The notes: generated by a model not told the origin, from the sequence alone. 37,304 nucleotides of DNA from Candidatus Kaiserbacteria bacterium RIFCSPHIGHO2_02_FULL_49_16 (GCA_001781465.1 MFLD01000021.1:1-37304), one strand, 5' to 3'; counted from the stretch's first letter, positions 22,633-30,310 are shown. Numbers and translations: made by a program.

Positions 22633-25161
22633 TTATTCCTGCACTGAATCGTCAAAAGGAAAAACCACAAAAGAGGCAACCTTGTCGTTTTCGCGGAGCT
22701 TCATCACCCTTACGCCCTGCGTTGCGCGGCTTAATGTCGGTATTTCATCAAGTCCAGTCCGTATCGCAGTTCCCTTCTGCGACATCGCTACAAGTTCTCC
22801 TTGTTTCGTCGATTCCCCGCTTCCGCCCACAACTGCTGCTCCAACTAATTGCTTTGTTTTTGCCGTAATGGACATCGTTTTTATTCCGGAACCGCCTCTG
22901 CCCTGTGTTTTGTATTCTCCAAGTTTTGTTTTCTTTCCATAACCCGTGGAAGAAAGAACTAAAAGCTCTGCTGTCTTTGCGCCGGAGGCGGGCACTATGT
23001 CAGAACCAACGACAAAATCTCCAGAGCGAAGTTTAATTCCGCGAACTCCTCCCGCCTGTCTTCCCATCTCCCTCACATCTGCCGATTTGAAACGAATGGA
23101 CTGTCCTTTTGAGGTGGTAAGAATTACATCATCGTTTTTGTTCGCAAATCGTGCGCATATAAGAGCATCTCCTTTATCGAGAGAAATTGAAATGAGTCCG
23201 CTTCGGCGCACATCGCGGAATTTATCCGCCGTGACTTTTTTCACCGTTCCATTTTTAGTCGCGAGTACCAGCGAGAGCCCTTCAATCGCTTTAAGCTCCT
23301 TCGGCATAGCAAGTACGGAAGTGACAGTTTCCCCCTGTTCAAGCGAGAGAAAATTCATTATTGACTTTCCTTTGGTCGCGCGCCTGCCTTCCGGAATGTC
23401 GTACATTTTGAGCTGGTATGCTTTCCCACGGTCAGAAAAGAAAAGAATGTCGTTGTGCGCGCTCGCCGTCAAAAATTGTGTGACGAAGTCTTCTTCCTTT
23501 GTGTCCAAATCCATCACACCTATGCCTCCGCGCTTCTGCTTTCGGTATTCGCTCGGATTCGTCCGCTTTATGTACCCACCGGCAGTCAGAACAAGCACGC
23601 TTTCCTCGTCCGCAACCAAATCCTCCGCGGAAAGAATAGTCGCTGCGCGCTTCATTATTTTTGTGCGCCTCAAATCTCCGTACTTCTCAATAACCTCGCG
23701 AATTTCTTTCTTGATGACCTCCATGAGCTTCTTCTCGCTTTTAAGGAGTGACATAAGGAATTCAATGAGAGCTTGGACCTCTTTCAATTCATCCTCTACT
23801 TTCTTGCGTTCAAGTCCGGCGAGTTTTTGCAAGCGCATTTCAAGAATCGCGTTCGCTTGCAGTTCCGAAAACTTGAAGGTCTTCATCAAAGCGAGGCGCG
23901 CCGCGTCCACATCCGCGCTTTTCTTGATGAGCTTGATAATTTCGTCAATGTGGTCAAGCGCCTTGGAGAGTCCGAGCAGGATATGCTCGCGGTCTTGCGC
24001 CTTCTTCAAATCAAACTTCGCTCTTCGCGTAACAACTTCTTTGCGGTGCTCTACGAAGTACTCAATAAGCGCCTTGAGTGAGAGCGTCTGCGGAACTCCG
24101 TCTACAAGAGCGACAACGTTGTAGTGGAATGTTTCTTCAAGCTGTGTGTGCTTATACAAATAATTCAGCACGGTCTGCGGATGCGCATTATTTTTGAGTT
24201 CTATAACAACTCGGATATCCTTGGTAGATTCGTCTCGAATATCCCGTATACCCTCAATTTTCTTTTCGTGCACGAGGTCGGCGATTTTCGTCAGTAGGTC
24301 TGATTTGTTAACCCGGAAGGGGATTGAGGTTATGACAATTTGGTAATCGCCCTTCTTGCCCTCAGCTATTTCCGCGTTCCCGCGCACCGCGACTCCTCCG
24401 CGCCCTGTGGCATAAGCATGGGCGATATCTTTCTCGTTGAACGCGATGCATCCTGTCGGGAAGTCGGGTCCCTGCACGAATTTCATAAGGTCGTCAGTCG
24501 TCGCTTCGGGGTCTTCTATCAAATGTATTGCCGCCTCGCACACTTCGCGGATGTTGTGCGGAGGAATGTTTGTCGCCATGCCGACCGCGATGCCGAGGGT
24601 TCCGTTGACAAGAAGATTTGGGAACGCGGCAGGCAATACAGAAGGTTCTTTTTTTGTGTTGTCGTAGTTAGGGAGAAAATCCACAGTATCTCTGTCTATG
24701 TCGTTCATCATCAATGATGCGAGTTTGGACATTTTCGCCTCGGTGTATCTGTATGCCGCTGCAGAATCTCCGTCTATACTGCCAAAATTTCCTTGACCGA
24801 TTATGAGCGGGTAGCGCATCGTAAAATCCTGCGCCATTTTTACCATTGAGTCATACACAGCCACATCGCCGTGCGGGTGGTATTTTCCTATTACGTCTCC
24901 GACGACGGTCGCCGATTTTCGCGTCTTCGCGTTCGCGGAAAGTCCAGCTTCCTGCATCGCGAATAAGATTCTTCGGTGTACTGGCTTCAATCCATCACGC
25001 ACGTCTGGAAGCGCGCGCTGGGTTATGACGGACATCGCGTAGTCAAGGTACGACTCGCGCATCTCCGTCGTAATGTTTCTGGAGATTATGCCAGCCCCCG
25101 CTCGCGCGGGGATTTCTTGCGGTTCTTTACCCTTCCTTTTCCCATCATCCTTTCGAGCCAT
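22633..25161 (-). CDS. gyrA: DNA gyrase subunit A
   Basis: An 842-aa type IIA topoisomerase subunit that breaks and rejoins DNA; with GyrB it introduces negative supercoils. The breakage-reunion domain has the catalytic tyrosine (about Tyr139, in AYRYTEAKM), and the C-terminal beta-pinwheel has the GyrA box KQKRGGIG, which separates it from ParC. The position matching E. coli Ser83 is Val (HGDVAVYD), a change that in other bacteria lowers quinolone binding. gyrB is not in the window. A TAAAAT box lies 9 bases before the ATG. The gene's 3' end is duplicated at 21669-21740. Confidence 0.96.
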   Translation of the reverse strand: MARKDDGKRKGKEPQEIPARAGAGIISRNITTEMRESYLDYAMSVITQRALPDVRDGLKPVHRRILFAMQEAGLSANAKTRKSATVVGDVIGKYHPHGDVAVYDSMVKMAQDFTMRYPLIIGQGNFGSIDGDSAAAYRYTEAKMSKLASLMMNDIDRDTVDFLPNYDNTKKEPSVLPAAFPNLLVNGTLGIAVGMATNIPPHNIREVCEAAIHLIEDPEATTDDLMKFVQGPDFPTGCIAFNEKDIAHAYATGRGGVAVRGNAEIAEGKKGDYQIVITSIPFRVNKSDLLTKIADLVHEKKIEGIRDIRDESTKDIRVVIELKNNAHPQTVLNYLYKHTQLEETFHYNVVALVDGVPQTLSLKALIEYFVEHRKEVVTRRAKFDLKKAQDREHILLGLSKALDHIDEIIKLIKKSADVDAARLALMKTFKFSELQANAILEMRLQKLAGLERKKVEDELKEVQALIEFLMSLLKSEKKLMEVIKKEIREVIEKYGDLRRTKIMKRAATILSAEDLVADEESVLVLTAGGYIKRTNPSEYRKQKRGGIGVMDLDTKEEDFVTQFLTASAHNDILFFSDRGKAYQLKMYDIPEGRRATKGKSIMNFLSLEQGETVTSVLAMPKELKAIEGLSLVLATKNGTVKKVTADKFRDVRRSGLISISLDKGDALICARFANKNDDVILTTSKGQSIRFKSADVREMGRQAGGVRGIKLRSGDFVVGSDIVPASGAKTAELLVLSSTGYGKKTKLGEYKTQGRGGSGIKTMSITAKTKQLVGAAVVGGSGESTKQGELVAMSQKGTAIRTGLDEIPTLSRATQGVRVMKLRENDKVASFVVFPFDDSVQE

Positions 25162-25199
25162 ATTAGTGTCATTTTATCACAGAAAATGCAGGAAATAAA

Positions 25200-25234
25200 G
25201 GCAGTCAGACTGCCATGAAAGCAGTCTGACTGCC
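25200..25234. repeat. GGCAGTCTGACTGCC palindromes
   Basis: GGCAGTCAGACTGCC and GCAGTCTGACTGCC lie 6 bases apart and pair fully. The same unit recurs at 36637-36651. It lies between gyrA and the next minus-strand gene and may act as that gene's terminator. Confidence 0.75.
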
Positions 25235-25241
25235 GCTATTC

Positions 25242-25532
25242 CTAGTCTTGGGGATCAGTATCGGCCGGTGTCGGAAGCCTGTTTTTCATCTCACTTAGAC
25301 TATCTTGTACTTGTTTCCTCGCTTCTATTATTGATTCCGTATTAAACGCACTCAGTTTTGGAATTTGTATCGGTTCGATTTGTATCCCGTTCGCAGTGAT
25401 GTTATTAAAAAACCATATCACCCAGCCGAGGAACAATATGCCTACCACCACTAGCGCGCTACCGCGCGCGACAGCCCGGCGCTCATGATGCGGACGTCCT
25501 CTCAAATTATCGACAGCTTTTTTGAGAACCAT
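25242..25532 (-). CDS. Single-span membrane protein of unknown function
   Basis: A 96-aa protein with a basic N-terminus, one membrane span (SALVVVGILFLGWVIWFF, about residues 25-42) and an acidic helical tail that should face outside. I do not recognise the family. A TAAACT box lies 6 bases before the ATG, again consistent with a leaderless mRNA. It follows the MBL-fold gene on the same strand but a repeat-rich gap separates them. Confidence 0.65.
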   Translation of the reverse strand: MVLKKAVDNLRGRPHHERRAVARGSALVVVGILFLGWVIWFFNNITANGIQIEPIQIPKLSAFNTESIIEARKQVQDSLSEMKNRLPTPADTDPQD

Positions 25533-25540
25533 ACGACAAG

Positions 25541-25622
25541 TTTACAGTTTACAGATAACAGTTTACAGAAAAATGCATTGAGATTCTGATTTCTGCTGTC
25601 AACTGTAAACTGTCGACTGTCA
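25541..25622. repeat. Inverted CAGTTTACAG repeats
   Basis: CAGTTTACAG and related words occur three times on the left, and CTGTAAACTG / CTGTCAACTG occur on the right, forming an imperfect long inverted repeat between two minus-strand genes. It probably acts as a terminator for the MBL-fold gene and carries the promoter of the next one. Confidence 0.55.
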
Positions 25623-26240
25623 ACTGCTTAATACTACCACCTCATTCTCCTTCCCGGCCACGTCGCGGGGCTTTAGTGTCAATTTATCGACCGGCGCTAT
25701 TTTTTCTTCGCCGGATTCTTTCAGGAATTGCTTGAGTGTTTTGTCGTCATAGAGAATCGGAACGATTATTTTCGCCTCAAGTTTTACGGAGAGCTTTTGT
25801 GCCTCTGCTGAAGTCAAAACTCCATTTCCTCCGACAGGAATTATAAGAATATCCGGCGAATCCATTTCCAGAACATCAGGCGGAAGTTCCGTATTGCCAA
25901 GCGCGCCGAGGTATAAAACCGAGAGTCCGTCGAATTTCAGCGCGTAGACGGTATTTATCTTTTCACTTCCGCCGTACTTTGATTTAGTCGGGAATCCCGC
26001 GACAGTAATTTCTTTGACTTCATATTCTCCTGGGCCGGTGACCGCAAAAGGCACTTTATCTCCTCGCCCCGCTTCCTCGACGCCGTTCATATCCGGATGG
26101 TTGAGCGAGACGAAAGCCACATCCGCGCCGAAATTCGTCGGCTTAAAATTCTTTGACTGCTTGGAAACGGGCCCCAAGACGAGAGTAGTATCTCCCGCGC
26201 TTATTCGTACGCATGTTGCATCATGGTAGGTTATTATCAT
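25620..26240 (-). CDS. MBL-fold protein with an altered metal site
   Basis: A 206-aa protein starting MIITYHDATCVRISAGDTTL, with the metallo-beta-lactamase fold order: VAFVSLNHPDMNGVEEA, VTGPGEYEVKEITVAGF, LYLGALG and ILIIPVGGNGVL. The usual HxHxDH metal motif is reduced to SLNHPDMNG, so metal binding may be altered or lost. The ORF track extends upstream into the next palindrome; TATAAT 7 bases before this Met supports it as a leaderless start. Substrate unknown. Confidence 0.8.
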   Translation of the reverse strand: MIITYHDATCVRISAGDTTLVLGPVSKQSKNFKPTNFGADVAFVSLNHPDMNGVEEAGRGDKVPFAVTGPGEYEVKEITVAGFPTKSKYGGSEKINTVYALKFDGLSVLYLGALGNTELPPDVLEMDSPDILIIPVGGNGVLTSAEAQKLSVKLEAKIIVPILYDDKTLKQFLKESGEEKIAPVDKLTLKPRDVAGKENEVVVLSS

Positions 26241-26247
26241 CAGCAGG

Positions 26248-26253
26248 ATTATA
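26248..26253 (-). promoter_or_regulatory. -10 box TATAAT of the MBL-fold gene
   Basis: Consensus TATAAT on the minus strand, 7 bases from the ATG at 26240; TTGGGA about 15 bases further up may be the -35. Confidence 0.6.
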
Positions 26254-26270
26254 GCAGATTTTGGAAATTC

Positions 26271-26356
26271 CCAAGGTCTCTCGGGAATTGAGAGGTGACT
26301 CCTCACCTGAAGGGGAGGTGTCTCCTCGCAGGTTTGGTTCTTGGGTGAGACCTTGG
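26271..26356. repeat. Composite palindrome containing T-T mismatch element, copy 3
   Basis: Outer arms CCAAGGTCTC and GAGACCTTGG enclose GAGG-T-GAC-T-CCTC, a 10-base loop and GAGG-T-GTC-T-CCTC. The inner part follows the same rule as the other copies, with CCTC/GAGG replacing CCTT/AAGG as a paired change. Confidence 0.8.
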
Positions 26357-26385
26357 ACGTTCCACCGCTTGCATAAAAAGGAAAA

Positions 26386-26409
26386 CCACCGGCACTTCCG
26401 TACCGGTGG
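26386..26409 (-). terminator. Terminator of the 10-codon ORF unit
   Basis: On the minus strand a 7-bp CCACCGG/CCGGTGG stem is followed by TTTTCCTTTTT. A second hairpin, GTGGGG/CCCCAC, lies just upstream at 26417-26438. Confidence 0.75.
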
Positions 26410-26458
26410 CCCAACTGTGGGGACAATCTCAGCCCCACTTCAGCCTTGGTTGTGTGGC

Positions 26459-26491
26459 TTAGTTGTTTTGTTGCGCGCGGTGGTAGCGCAT
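26459..26491 (-). CDS. 10-aa ORF behind a near-perfect Shine-Dalgarno
   Basis: Encodes MRYHRAQQNN. It is preceded by AAGGAGGTGAT, the longest match to the 16S anti-Shine-Dalgarno in the window, 7 bases from GGAGG to ATG. A 12-bp leader hairpin lies upstream (26515-26556) and two hairpins, the second a terminator, lie downstream. It may be a leader peptide, a regulatory upstream ORF or a tiny protein. The ORF is too short to judge by coding bias, so the case rests on the signals around it. The stretch 26241-26823 holds no other gene that I can see. Confidence 0.45.
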   Translation of the reverse strand: MRYHRAQQNN

Positions 26492-26494
26492 AAA

Positions 26495-26505
26495 ATCACC
26501 TCCTT
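26495..26505 (-). promoter_or_regulatory. Ribosome binding site AAGGAGGTGAT
   Basis: Eleven bases complementary to the usual end of 16S rRNA, at good spacing to the ATG of the 10-codon ORF. Exceptional in a window where most genes have no such site. Confidence 0.65.
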
Positions 26506-26514
26506 CCCGAGGTT

Positions 26515-26556
26515 GGGCGTAGTCATATGCTCCAGATGAGCAGAATGACCACGCCC
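26515..26556 (-). promoter_or_regulatory. Leader hairpin of the 10-codon ORF unit
   Basis: GGGCGTGGTCAT pairs with ATGACTACGCCC (one G-T pair) with an inner GCTC/GAGC helix. It ends 9 bases before the ribosome binding site. Confidence 0.6.
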
Positions 26557-26573
26557 GGTTGAACACCACTTTC

Positions 26574-26601
26574 AACGTACCAGGGGGGGGGAATTTGTAA
26601 A
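26574..26601 (-). promoter_or_regulatory. Possible promoter with a C9 tract in its spacer
   Basis: On the minus strand TTTACA (26601-26596) and a weak TACGTT (26579-26574) are 16 bases apart, and the spacer contains nine consecutive C. Slippage in the tract would change the spacing. Confidence 0.3.
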
Positions 26602-26630
26602 GGCCATTCTATGCGGAACGTACGCGGAAG

Positions 26631-26714
26631 CAGAATATCCGGAGGTTTAACCTCCGGAGAAAAATGCTAATAATCTACGCCTAGGCGTAGATTATTAGCA
26701 TTTGGATTCTGCTT
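26631..26714. repeat. Nested palindromes upstream of the SET gene
   Basis: TCCGGAGGTTTAACCTCCGGA (26638-26658) is followed by a perfect 42-nt palindrome centred on GCCTAGGC (26662-26703). Flanking GCAGAAT/ATTCTGC can close both. A T-rich run after 26711 makes it terminator-like on the plus strand. Confidence 0.75.
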
Positions 26715-26789
26715 TTTCTCTACTGACTACTTACTACTAACTACTGACTGCCCGATTTTGTTGCGGTGGATAAAATTATTCTTGTCGTC

Positions 26790-26795
26790 TATAAT
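26790..26795 (+). promoter_or_regulatory. -10 box TATAAT of the SET-domain gene
   Basis: Consensus TATAAT 28 bases before the ATG at 26824; the short leader contains no ribosome binding site. Confidence 0.5.
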
Positions 26796-26823
26796 GCCCA
26801 CCTCTCAATCTTGAGAAATCAAT

Positions 26824-27261
26824 ATGCGAACACGAATACTTCAAGCCCGGTTTGCCGTACGGAAATCCAAGCCCGGAACGGGGCATGGGCTTTTTGCCAC
26901 TTCTTCGCTTCGTAAGGGAGATTTTATTCTTGAATACAAAGGCAGGCATATCCCAACTACGGAGGCAGATACCTCCGACTCCAGATATCTTTTTGAGATA
27001 GATGGAGAATGGACAATTGACGGCAGTCCGCGCTTCAACATCGCAAGGTACATCAATCATTCGTGCAAGCCGAACTGCGAAGCGGATATGCGGGACAGCC
27101 ACATTCTAATTTACGCGACCCGCGACATAGCGAAAAGCGAGGAATTGAGCATTGATTACGGAGAAGAATACTTTGACGAATTCATCAAACCGATTGGATG
27201 CAAGTGTGCAGGATGCGGTTTACAGATAGAAGTGTCGGCGGCTTTCGAGGTGACTCCTTAG
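26824..27261 (+). CDS. SET-domain protein (putative lysine methyltransferase)
   Basis: A 145-aa protein with the SET fold: KPGTGHGLFATSSLRKGDFI, then the SAM-binding NIARYINHSCKPNCEA and catalytic EELSIDYGEEYF, then a post-SET CKCAGC cysteine cluster. SET enzymes transfer methyl groups from SAM to lysines; bacterial targets are mostly unknown. The last residues (AFEVTP) and the stop codon are encoded inside a palindromic element at 27245-27282, which suggests the element changed the original C-terminus. Confidence 0.9.
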   Translation: MRTRILQARFAVRKSKPGTGHGLFATSSLRKGDFILEYKGRHIPTTEADTSDSRYLFEIDGEWTIDGSPRFNIARYINHSCKPNCEADMRDSHILIYATRDIAKSEELSIDYGEEYFDEFIKPIGCKCAGCGLQIEVSAAFEVTP

Positions 27262-27282
27262 CTTTAGAAGGTGTCTCCTCGA
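27245..27282. repeat. T-T mismatch hairpin element, copy 4
   Basis: TCGAGG-T-GAC-T-CCTT, an 8-base loop, AAGG-T-GTC-T-CCTCGA. This is the cleanest copy: every block pairs except the two T-T positions. It overlaps the end of the SET gene and supplies its stop. Confidence 0.85.
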
Positions 27283-27459
27283 GTGGGAACTTGCAAGCTC
27301 AAAAAATCAATTTGCAAAGAAATCAAAAACTTCAAAAATCAAACGGCAAGTCCGCTTTGAAAATTGAAAATTGGAATTTTGTTTGCAAATTGCAAATTGA
27401 GTTTTGCAAATTTTTGGCACCTCTTCACATACGTATATATCGTTGGTAGTATTGATGTC

Positions 27460-27843
27460 ATGAAACGTGGCGCCCTCATATTCTGGCTAGTCGTACTCGC
27501 GCTTATCGTTGGTGGAATCGGGACAAATTTTATAGTGAACCCGCCGGGTCCTGGAAAACTTGATGGATTCGCACAATGCCTTAAGGATTCGGGAACGGTT
27601 TACTATGGCGCGTTTTGGTGTCCTCACTGCCAGGCAACCAATAAACTTTTCGGCAAATCTAAGAAACTCTTGCCGTATGTAGAATGTTCAACTCCCGATG
27701 GAAAGGGGCAGACGCAGATTTGCAAAGACAAGAACATAACAGGATACCCGACGTGGGTGTTTCCCGATGGGGAAATATTGACTGGCGAGCGCACCTTGGA
27801 GGAGCTAGCGACCGCGAGCGGATGTGTTTTACCAAGCCAGTAG
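27460..27843 (+). CDS. Membrane-anchored thioredoxin-like protein
   Basis: A 127-aa protein starting MKRGALIFWLVVLALIVGGI, an N-terminal anchor, followed by a thioredoxin-like domain with YYGAFWCPHCQATNKLF (CPHC active site) and ITGYPTWVFPDGEILTGERT with the cis-proline. Two further cysteines may form a second pair. CPHC is the DsbA-type motif, and the neighbouring gene is DsbB-like, so it probably introduces or rearranges disulfides outside the membrane. TAGTAT lies 7 bases before the ATG. The track ORF starts earlier in an AT-rich repeat region (27300-27420) with no other sign of coding. Confidence 0.85.
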   Translation: MKRGALIFWLVVLALIVGGIGTNFIVNPPGPGKLDGFAQCLKDSGTVYYGAFWCPHCQATNKLFGKSKKLLPYVECSTPDGKGQTQICKDKNITGYPTWVFPDGEILTGERTLEELATASGCVLPSQ

Positions 27844-27934
27844 CTGGTAGCCAGTAGCCCGTAGCCAGAAACTAGCGTCGTATGAATTTGCATTTTGCTA
27901 CAAGCTACAAGCTACAAGCAACAAGCTGATAACT

Positions 27935-28471
27935 ATGCCCCTCAACTACTCCCTTGCGCTCGCTGTTATTGCCCTGCAAATTGTCAGCGTCGCATTCCTT
28001 GCATTATTTTTCTTGCGAAAGAAATTTACAGACCTCGCGCCGATATCCGACTTTTTGGGGAAGTGGGGTTTGTGGATTGGATTTTTAATGTCGCTCGGCG
28101 GGGTAGCGATTTCATTATTTTATTCCGAAATTCTAGGCGTTCTTCCTTGCGGATTGTGCTGGCTCCAAAGAGTTTTTCTCTATCCGCAAGCACTGCTTTT
28201 TGCCGTTGCAATATGGAAAAGCGACAAAAGCGTCGCCGATTACAGCATCGCATTTTCAGTATTCGGCGGAGCGGTTGCTCTCTATCAGCACTATCTGCAA
28301 ATGGGAGGGTCAAGCATTGTGCCGTGTCCGGCAGTTTCCACCGGCGTAGATTGCGCCCAGCGCTATCTTTTTGAGTTCGGCTACATCACATTCCCGCTCA
28401 TGTCCTTCACCATCTTTGCGTTTCTAATTATTGTGATGCTTTTTGTACATACGCCACGGAACTCGGCTTAG
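27935..28471 (+). CDS. DsbB/BdbC-family disulfide bond formation protein
   Basis: A 178-aa membrane protein with four to five spans. LGVLPCGLCWLQRVFLYPQ carries the CxxC pair and the quinone-binding Arg region, and SSIVPCPAVSTGVDC carries the second cysteine pair. DsbB/BdbC oxidises a DsbA-like partner and passes electrons to quinones. The partner is most likely the thioredoxin-like protein just upstream; the 91-base gap between them contains ACAAGCT tandem repeats. Its stop codon directly abuts the stop of the convergent FAD oxidase gene. Confidence 0.88.
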   Translation: MPLNYSLALAVIALQIVSVAFLALFFLRKKFTDLAPISDFLGKWGLWIGFLMSLGGVAISLFYSEILGVLPCGLCWLQRVFLYPQALLFAVAIWKSDKSVADYSIAFSVFGGAVALYQHYLQMGGSSIVPCPAVSTGVDCAQRYLFEFGYITFPLMSFTIFAFLIIVMLFVHTPRNSA

Positions 28472-30154
28472 TCACCTTTTCAGAATACTCCTCTCGATAT
28501 CTGCGATAGTTCCGCCGACTTTTTTGCCGGGGTTTAGGATATTTAATGGGTCAAAAATGTTTTTGACTTGCGCGAAAATGTCGCACATTTTTTCGCCGAA
28601 CATCATAGGCAGATATGGAGTGCGGATAATCCCGTCGTTATGTTCGCCGTCTATCGAGCCGTGATATTTTGCCACTAACTCGTACACTTTTGGTTGAAGT
28701 TCCAAAATCGCTTTTTTGCTTTCCGGCTTATTGAGATCCATCAGCGGAATGATGTGAAAATTTCCTTCACCCGCGTGTCCTGCAATCGTATAAATCAAAT
28801 TGTAGGATGAAAGTAGTTTATTCAGTTCCGGAAGGAACATTGGATAATCATCCGGATGCACGACGATATCGTCTATGAAAGGCGATGCGTACAATCCCTT
28901 AAGGTTTTTGCGCAAAAGAGAGAAGCTTTCACGTCGAATAGTCCAATATTTTGCCGCCTGCGTCTCGCTTTTGGCAATTCTCGTGCTCACTGCGAGCCCG
29001 TGAAGAGCCCTTTCCGCGGCTTCCGCTTGGAAAAGCGCGTCGTGCTCTGTCTCGTCGGAAAATTCCGCCATGAGAACGAGTTTGGGAACTCCTCCGAAAA
29101 GCACCATTAACATCTCTGGGATGAAAGCGATTCCGAGTTGGATCATTTGCACGATGCCGAAGTGTCCGATTATCTGCGAAATAAATCGTACGGCGAGTTT
29201 GAATGTCTGGTCGTCGTACGACTCAAATGATTCGGGGTTGAATTTCAAAACTCGGTGGACGATTTCTGGCAGGATATTGATATCGGAAAGAAAGATGACT
29301 AGCATCGAGCGGTGCGGTTTATTATGGACTAAACCCATCTTCGCTTTCGTTACAAATGCGAGAGTGCCTTGCGAGCCGGTAATAAGTTGCGTTAGGTCAA
29401 ATGTATTGCGTTGCTTGTCATGCACATCCCACAAGGCGTATCCTGCGGAATTCTTTGTGACCGTCGGGCGCGCTCGCTCGATTTCCTCGGCCTTGTTTGT
29501 GAGCAGTTCGTGGATTCCGCGATAAATTGAACCCTCTAGAGTTTGCTCTGCCTCTTTCTCTTTCAGTTTGTTTGAGGATAGAGGATGCAGGGTCGCGCGC
29601 GAACCGTCGGAGAGCACCACGTCAAGCTCTCTCACATAGCGATTCGTTTTCCCGTATTCAAGCGTCAATTCACCGCCAGAATTATTAGATATCATTCCGC
29701 CTAAAGCGCATATCTCTCGGGACGCGGGGAATGATGGAAGGATTTGCCCGTTGTGTGCGACGGTCGCTTTCTCAAAATCGCGATAATAGACTCCCGGCTC
29801 TGTTACCGCGTAATCATCAGTTATCTCGCCGATATGATTCATGTGTTTCGTGAAGACCATTAAGACAGAATCGGTCAAAGGACCTCCCGACATATCCGTT
29901 CCAGCCGAGCGCGCGGCAACCGAAATATTGTCCCCGTGCATTTTCGCCTCATGAACGTAGTGAACTACGGCGGAAACATCCTCCGCGTTTTTCGGATACA
30001 CGACAAGCGAAGGCGTTCGCTCAAAAATGCTGGTGTCGCGGCTGTATGTTTTCAGCGTCTCAGCATCGTCCGCGACATCCACATCGAGAAGCGTGGAGAA
30101 GCGGTGACGCAGAGTATCCCCGCGGGAAATTGGGCGAGCCCCGATGAATGTCAT
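28472..30154 (-). CDS. FAD-linked oxidase (D-lactate dehydrogenase / GlcD-like)
   Basis: A 560-aa flavoprotein with a PCMH-type FAD-binding domain (PSLVVYPKNAEDVSAVVHYV, ARSAGTDMSGGPL, ALGGMISNNSGGE, LITGSQGTLAFVTKA) and the C-terminal cap of the GlcD/D-LDH family (IAGHAGEGNFHIIPLMDL, GEHNDGI, LNILNPGKK). Such enzymes oxidise D-lactate, glycolate or other 2-hydroxy acids. A hydrophobic stretch near the middle may touch the membrane. The track start lies upstream in a palindrome; the Met at 30154 is preferred because TACTAT/TATACT lies 4-7 bases before it. No iron-sulfur partner gene is adjacent. Confidence 0.9.
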   Translation of the reverse strand: MTFIGARPISRGDTLRHRFSTLLDVDVADDAETLKTYSRDTSIFERTPSLVVYPKNAEDVSAVVHYVHEAKMHGDNISVAARSAGTDMSGGPLTDSVLMVFTKHMNHIGEITDDYAVTEPGVYYRDFEKATVAHNGQILPSFPASREICALGGMISNNSGGELTLEYGKTNRYVRELDVVLSDGSRATLHPLSSNKLKEKEAEQTLEGSIYRGIHELLTNKAEEIERARPTVTKNSAGYALWDVHDKQRNTFDLTQLITGSQGTLAFVTKAKMGLVHNKPHRSMLVIFLSDINILPEIVHRVLKFNPESFESYDDQTFKLAVRFISQIIGHFGIVQMIQLGIAFIPEMLMVLFGGVPKLVLMAEFSDETEHDALFQAEAAERALHGLAVSTRIAKSETQAAKYWTIRRESFSLLRKNLKGLYASPFIDDIVVHPDDYPMFLPELNKLLSSYNLIYTIAGHAGEGNFHIIPLMDLNKPESKKAILELQPKVYELVAKYHGSIDGEHNDGIIRTPYLPMMFGEKMCDIFAQVKNIFDPLNILNPGKKVGGTIADIERSILKR

Positions 30155-30221
30155 TACTAGTATAGTAACGTATTTATGGGCACGAGTTTCCGATAGACGT
30201 GGATAAACATTTGCTTTCAAG

Positions 30222-30263
30222 GCGTACACGATACTTGTACATATGTACAAGTATCGTGTACGC
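30222..30263. promoter_or_regulatory. GTACATATGTAC palindrome, copy 3
   Basis: A perfect 42-nt palindrome: GCGTACACGATACTTGTACAT and its reverse complement. Its centre is identical to the two sites around the PaaX-like gene. It lies between the divergent FAD oxidase and 20-aa protein genes, a good place for an operator. Confidence 0.65.
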
Positions 30264-30310
30264 AGGATTTGCAGCCGCATTTTGATTGGTGTGTGCTAAA
30301 ATATACCCAT

